Assembly (NCBI GenBank): GCA_014523695.1 | Contig: JAATVS010000135.1 | Span: 1 to 5,068, forward strand | Source: Nitrososphaerales archaeon TH5895 | Lineage (GTDB): Archaea; Thermoproteota; Nitrososphaeria; Nitrososphaerales; Nitrososphaeraceae | Direction: 5' to 3' | Length of the DNA stretch: 5,068 nucleotides | Shown: one piece after another, positions 4,416 through 5,068 of the stretch | Layout: every line of letters starts with the position of its first letter | Numbering within the stretch: the first letter of the stretch is position 1 | Position numbers and translations under genes: made by a program | Notes under the pieces: generated by a model | What the model was told of the DNA's origin: nothing | The model's database searches: none | What the model saw: only the letters and a program-made list of their open reading frames with translations

Positions 4416-4452
4416 AAGCCATTGGAATCTATAAGCCATTGGAATCTATAAG
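4416..4452. repeat. Perfect 17-bp tandem duplication
   Basis: AGCCATTGGAATCTATA occurs twice without gap at 4417-4433 and 4434-4450. Matching bases on both sides extend the repeat to 37 bp, about 2.2 copies. It looks like a recent slippage or duplication event in non-coding DNA. Between the T run near 4348 and 4518 I see no gene. Confidence 0.8.
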
Positions 4453-4528
4453 AGAAAAATATTTATGGTAGTATATTACTTCTAGTTAATAGAATCCGTT
4501 TTTAGAATCAATATCACAATGGTAACCA

Positions 4529-4555
4529 CTGGCCCCATATGGTATAAGGGGTCAG
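4529..4555. repeat. Compact 27-base hairpin
   Basis: CTGGCCCC (4529-4536) pairs with GGGGTCAG (4548-4555) with one G-T pair. An A-A mismatch follows, then TAT pairs with ATA around a GGT loop. No T tract follows, so it is not a usual terminator. It overlaps an 18-residue frame from ATG 4519 (MVTTGPIWYKGSAKSESH), which is too short to call as a gene. Confidence 0.5.
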
Positions 4556-4574
4556 CTAAATCAGAAAGTCACTA

Positions 4575-4685
4575 GTGATACGACCAATCCGCTATTCCAT
4601 CGATGATGCCATCAGGTGATTTGATTACCTCAAAGGAATTAATGCGTTTTTAGATCGGTCATCGAAACCGGTGTATGCCACTTAA
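4575..4685 (+). pseudogene. Possible gene remnant resembling a crotonase C-terminus
   Basis: The frame reads VIRPIRYSIDDAIR, then TGA (4617-4619), then FDYLKGINAFLDRSSKPVYAT and TAA (4683-4685), split here at the residues LKG and INAF only for length. The last piece resembles the ending of enoyl-CoA hydratase/crotonase enzymes, which commonly finish in a KEG-x-x-AFLEKR-x-P-x-F pattern. The internal stop and the lack of an upstream catalytic core in this frame mark it as a fragment. Resemblance over about 20 residues is weak evidence. Confidence 0.28.
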
Positions 4686-4692
4686 AGTGCAG

Positions 4693-4718
4693 CCGACCTG
4701 TGAGATTGAGATGTCGGT
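4693..4718. repeat. Weak CCGAC/GTCGG inverted repeat
   Basis: CCGAC near 4693 and GTCGG near 4714 can pair around a loop of about 15 bases. A second short dyad, CACTT-A-AAGTG, lies just upstream (about 4679-4689). These are short and may be chance. Confidence 0.25.
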
Positions 4719-4726
4719 TTAAGACA

Positions 4727-4807
4727 ATGAATATATCTTACCTTATAATCCCTCTGATCATGTTAGGGATGGTAGCCTGCAAGTCGTTGTCATATGCGTT
4801 CTTTTGA
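4727..4807 (+). CDS. Very short ORF resembling a lipoprotein signal peptide
   Basis: ATG 4727 opens 26 codons to TGA (4805-4807): MNISYLIIPLIMLGMVAC followed by KSLSYAFF. The hydrophobic core ending in a small residue before Cys18 resembles a lipobox. There is no mature domain, so it is either a truncated lipoprotein start, a microprotein, or chance. No promoter or ribosome site stands out. Confidence 0.2.
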   Translation: MNISYLIIPLIMLGMVACKSLSYAFF

Positions 4808-4851
4808 TTATGAGTAAAAAGAGAAAATCATCTACAATGGTTTTACATCTG

Positions 4852-4860
4852 AAATATTTT
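4852..4860 (+). promoter_or_regulatory. TATA-like box for the oxidase-like gene
   Basis: AAATATTTT on the plus strand lies about 45 bases before TTG 4901, predicting transcription start near 4882 and a leader of about 19 bases. It is a modest match. Confidence 0.3.
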
Positions 4861-4900
4861 CAGGGCGCGGAAATTGACTTGACCATACCGTCATCTGATA

Positions 4901-5068
4901 TTGTCCAAGATTTTAAATGCAAGTCATGGATTCGGAGCGCCTTTGGATGAACAAGAGATCAAGAATTTCTTATCGTCAGTTAAGTTAAACGTGCATCTTG
5001 GAACTGTGGATGAAAAAGGCGATGCTAATATTCATCCTACATGGTTCTATTATGATCCTTCAAAAGAA
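4901..5068 (+). CDS. Pyridoxamine 5'-phosphate oxidase-like flavoprotein, N-terminal part (runs off the window)
   Basis: The last 56 codons of the window read in one frame. They begin (M)SKILNASHGFGAPLDEQE and continue through VKLNVHLGTVDEKGDANIHP to TWFYYDPSKE at the edge. The pattern LGT-x-D-x-x-G-x-x-x-x-HPTWFYYD is typical of the split-barrel FMN/F420-binding superfamily (PNPOx-like), where strands near HPTWF help form the cofactor pocket. The true substrate cannot be told: many such archaeal proteins are F420- or flavin-dependent reductases rather than PLP synthesis enzymes, so I give no symbol. An in-frame TGA lies seven codons before, at 4880-4882, and no ATG or GTG exists, so TTG 4901 is the likely start. 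A competing frame from ATG 4810 to 4950 encodes a 46-residue peptide that overlaps it and is less convincing. Confidence 0.75.
   Translation, partial: MSKILNASHGFGAPLDEQEIKNFLSSVKLNVHLGTVDEKGDANIHPTWFYYDPSKE

Noticed and set aside
4640..4720. tRNA or other classical RNA gene
   Set aside because: Short stems are present but there is no cloverleaf arrangement or T-loop consensus.
4810..4950. 46-residue ORF overlapping the oxidase-like gene start
   Set aside because: Its frame conflicts with the family-like frame from 4901 and its sequence shows no recognisable pattern; kept only as an alternative.

Overview
The window looks archaeal, most likely a soil-type ammonia-oxidising thaumarchaeon (Nitrososphaera/Nitrosocosmicus-like). 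This is inferred from AT-rich DNA with long spacers, TATA-like boxes 25-30 bases before some starts, few Shine-Dalgarno sites, GTG/TTG starts, and the style of the methyltransferase, HTH and pyridoxamine-phosphate-oxidase-like proteins. No rRNA, tRNA, CRISPR array or transposase was seen.

Layout. The left edge (1-574, minus) holds the N-terminal 191 residues of a three-helix membrane protein that runs off the window. A spacer (575-1049) follows, with a short nonsense-interrupted frame and a bulged hairpin. On the plus strand come a small class I SAM-dependent methyltransferase-like protein (1050-1667) and a helix-turn-helix protein (2090-2770). The 420 bp between them carry ten copies of a 9-bp unit, GTGGA(G/C)nTA. 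Nine of these form three head-to-tail triplets in alternating orientation, and one stands alone. The last triplet ends 38 bp before the HTH start codon. A small acidic helical protein (2767-3000, minus) meets the HTH gene tail to tail and shares one CTAG for both stops. A second minus-strand frame (2960-3151) overlaps its start.

The right half (3160-4900) is sparse and looks eroded. It has minus-strand coding-like fragments in three frames (3167-3417), a 43-residue Tyr/Asn/Trp-rich minus-strand ORF (3466-3597) and a one-helix membrane protein (3676-3957, minus). On the plus strand it has a TATA-ORF-hairpin unit (4088-4340), a 17-bp tandem duplication, a compact hairpin, and a fragment resembling the C-terminal tail of a crotonase-family enzyme. 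The window ends inside a pyridoxamine 5'-phosphate oxidase-like protein with a probable TTG start (4901 onward).

How the parts may work together (inference). The best candidate for an undescribed system is methyltransferase, 9-bp arrays, HTH protein. The arrays could be operator or iteron sites for the HTH protein, as in self-regulated replicon, packaging or restriction-type cassettes. No replication, integrase or terminase large-subunit gene is visible, so this remains a hypothesis.
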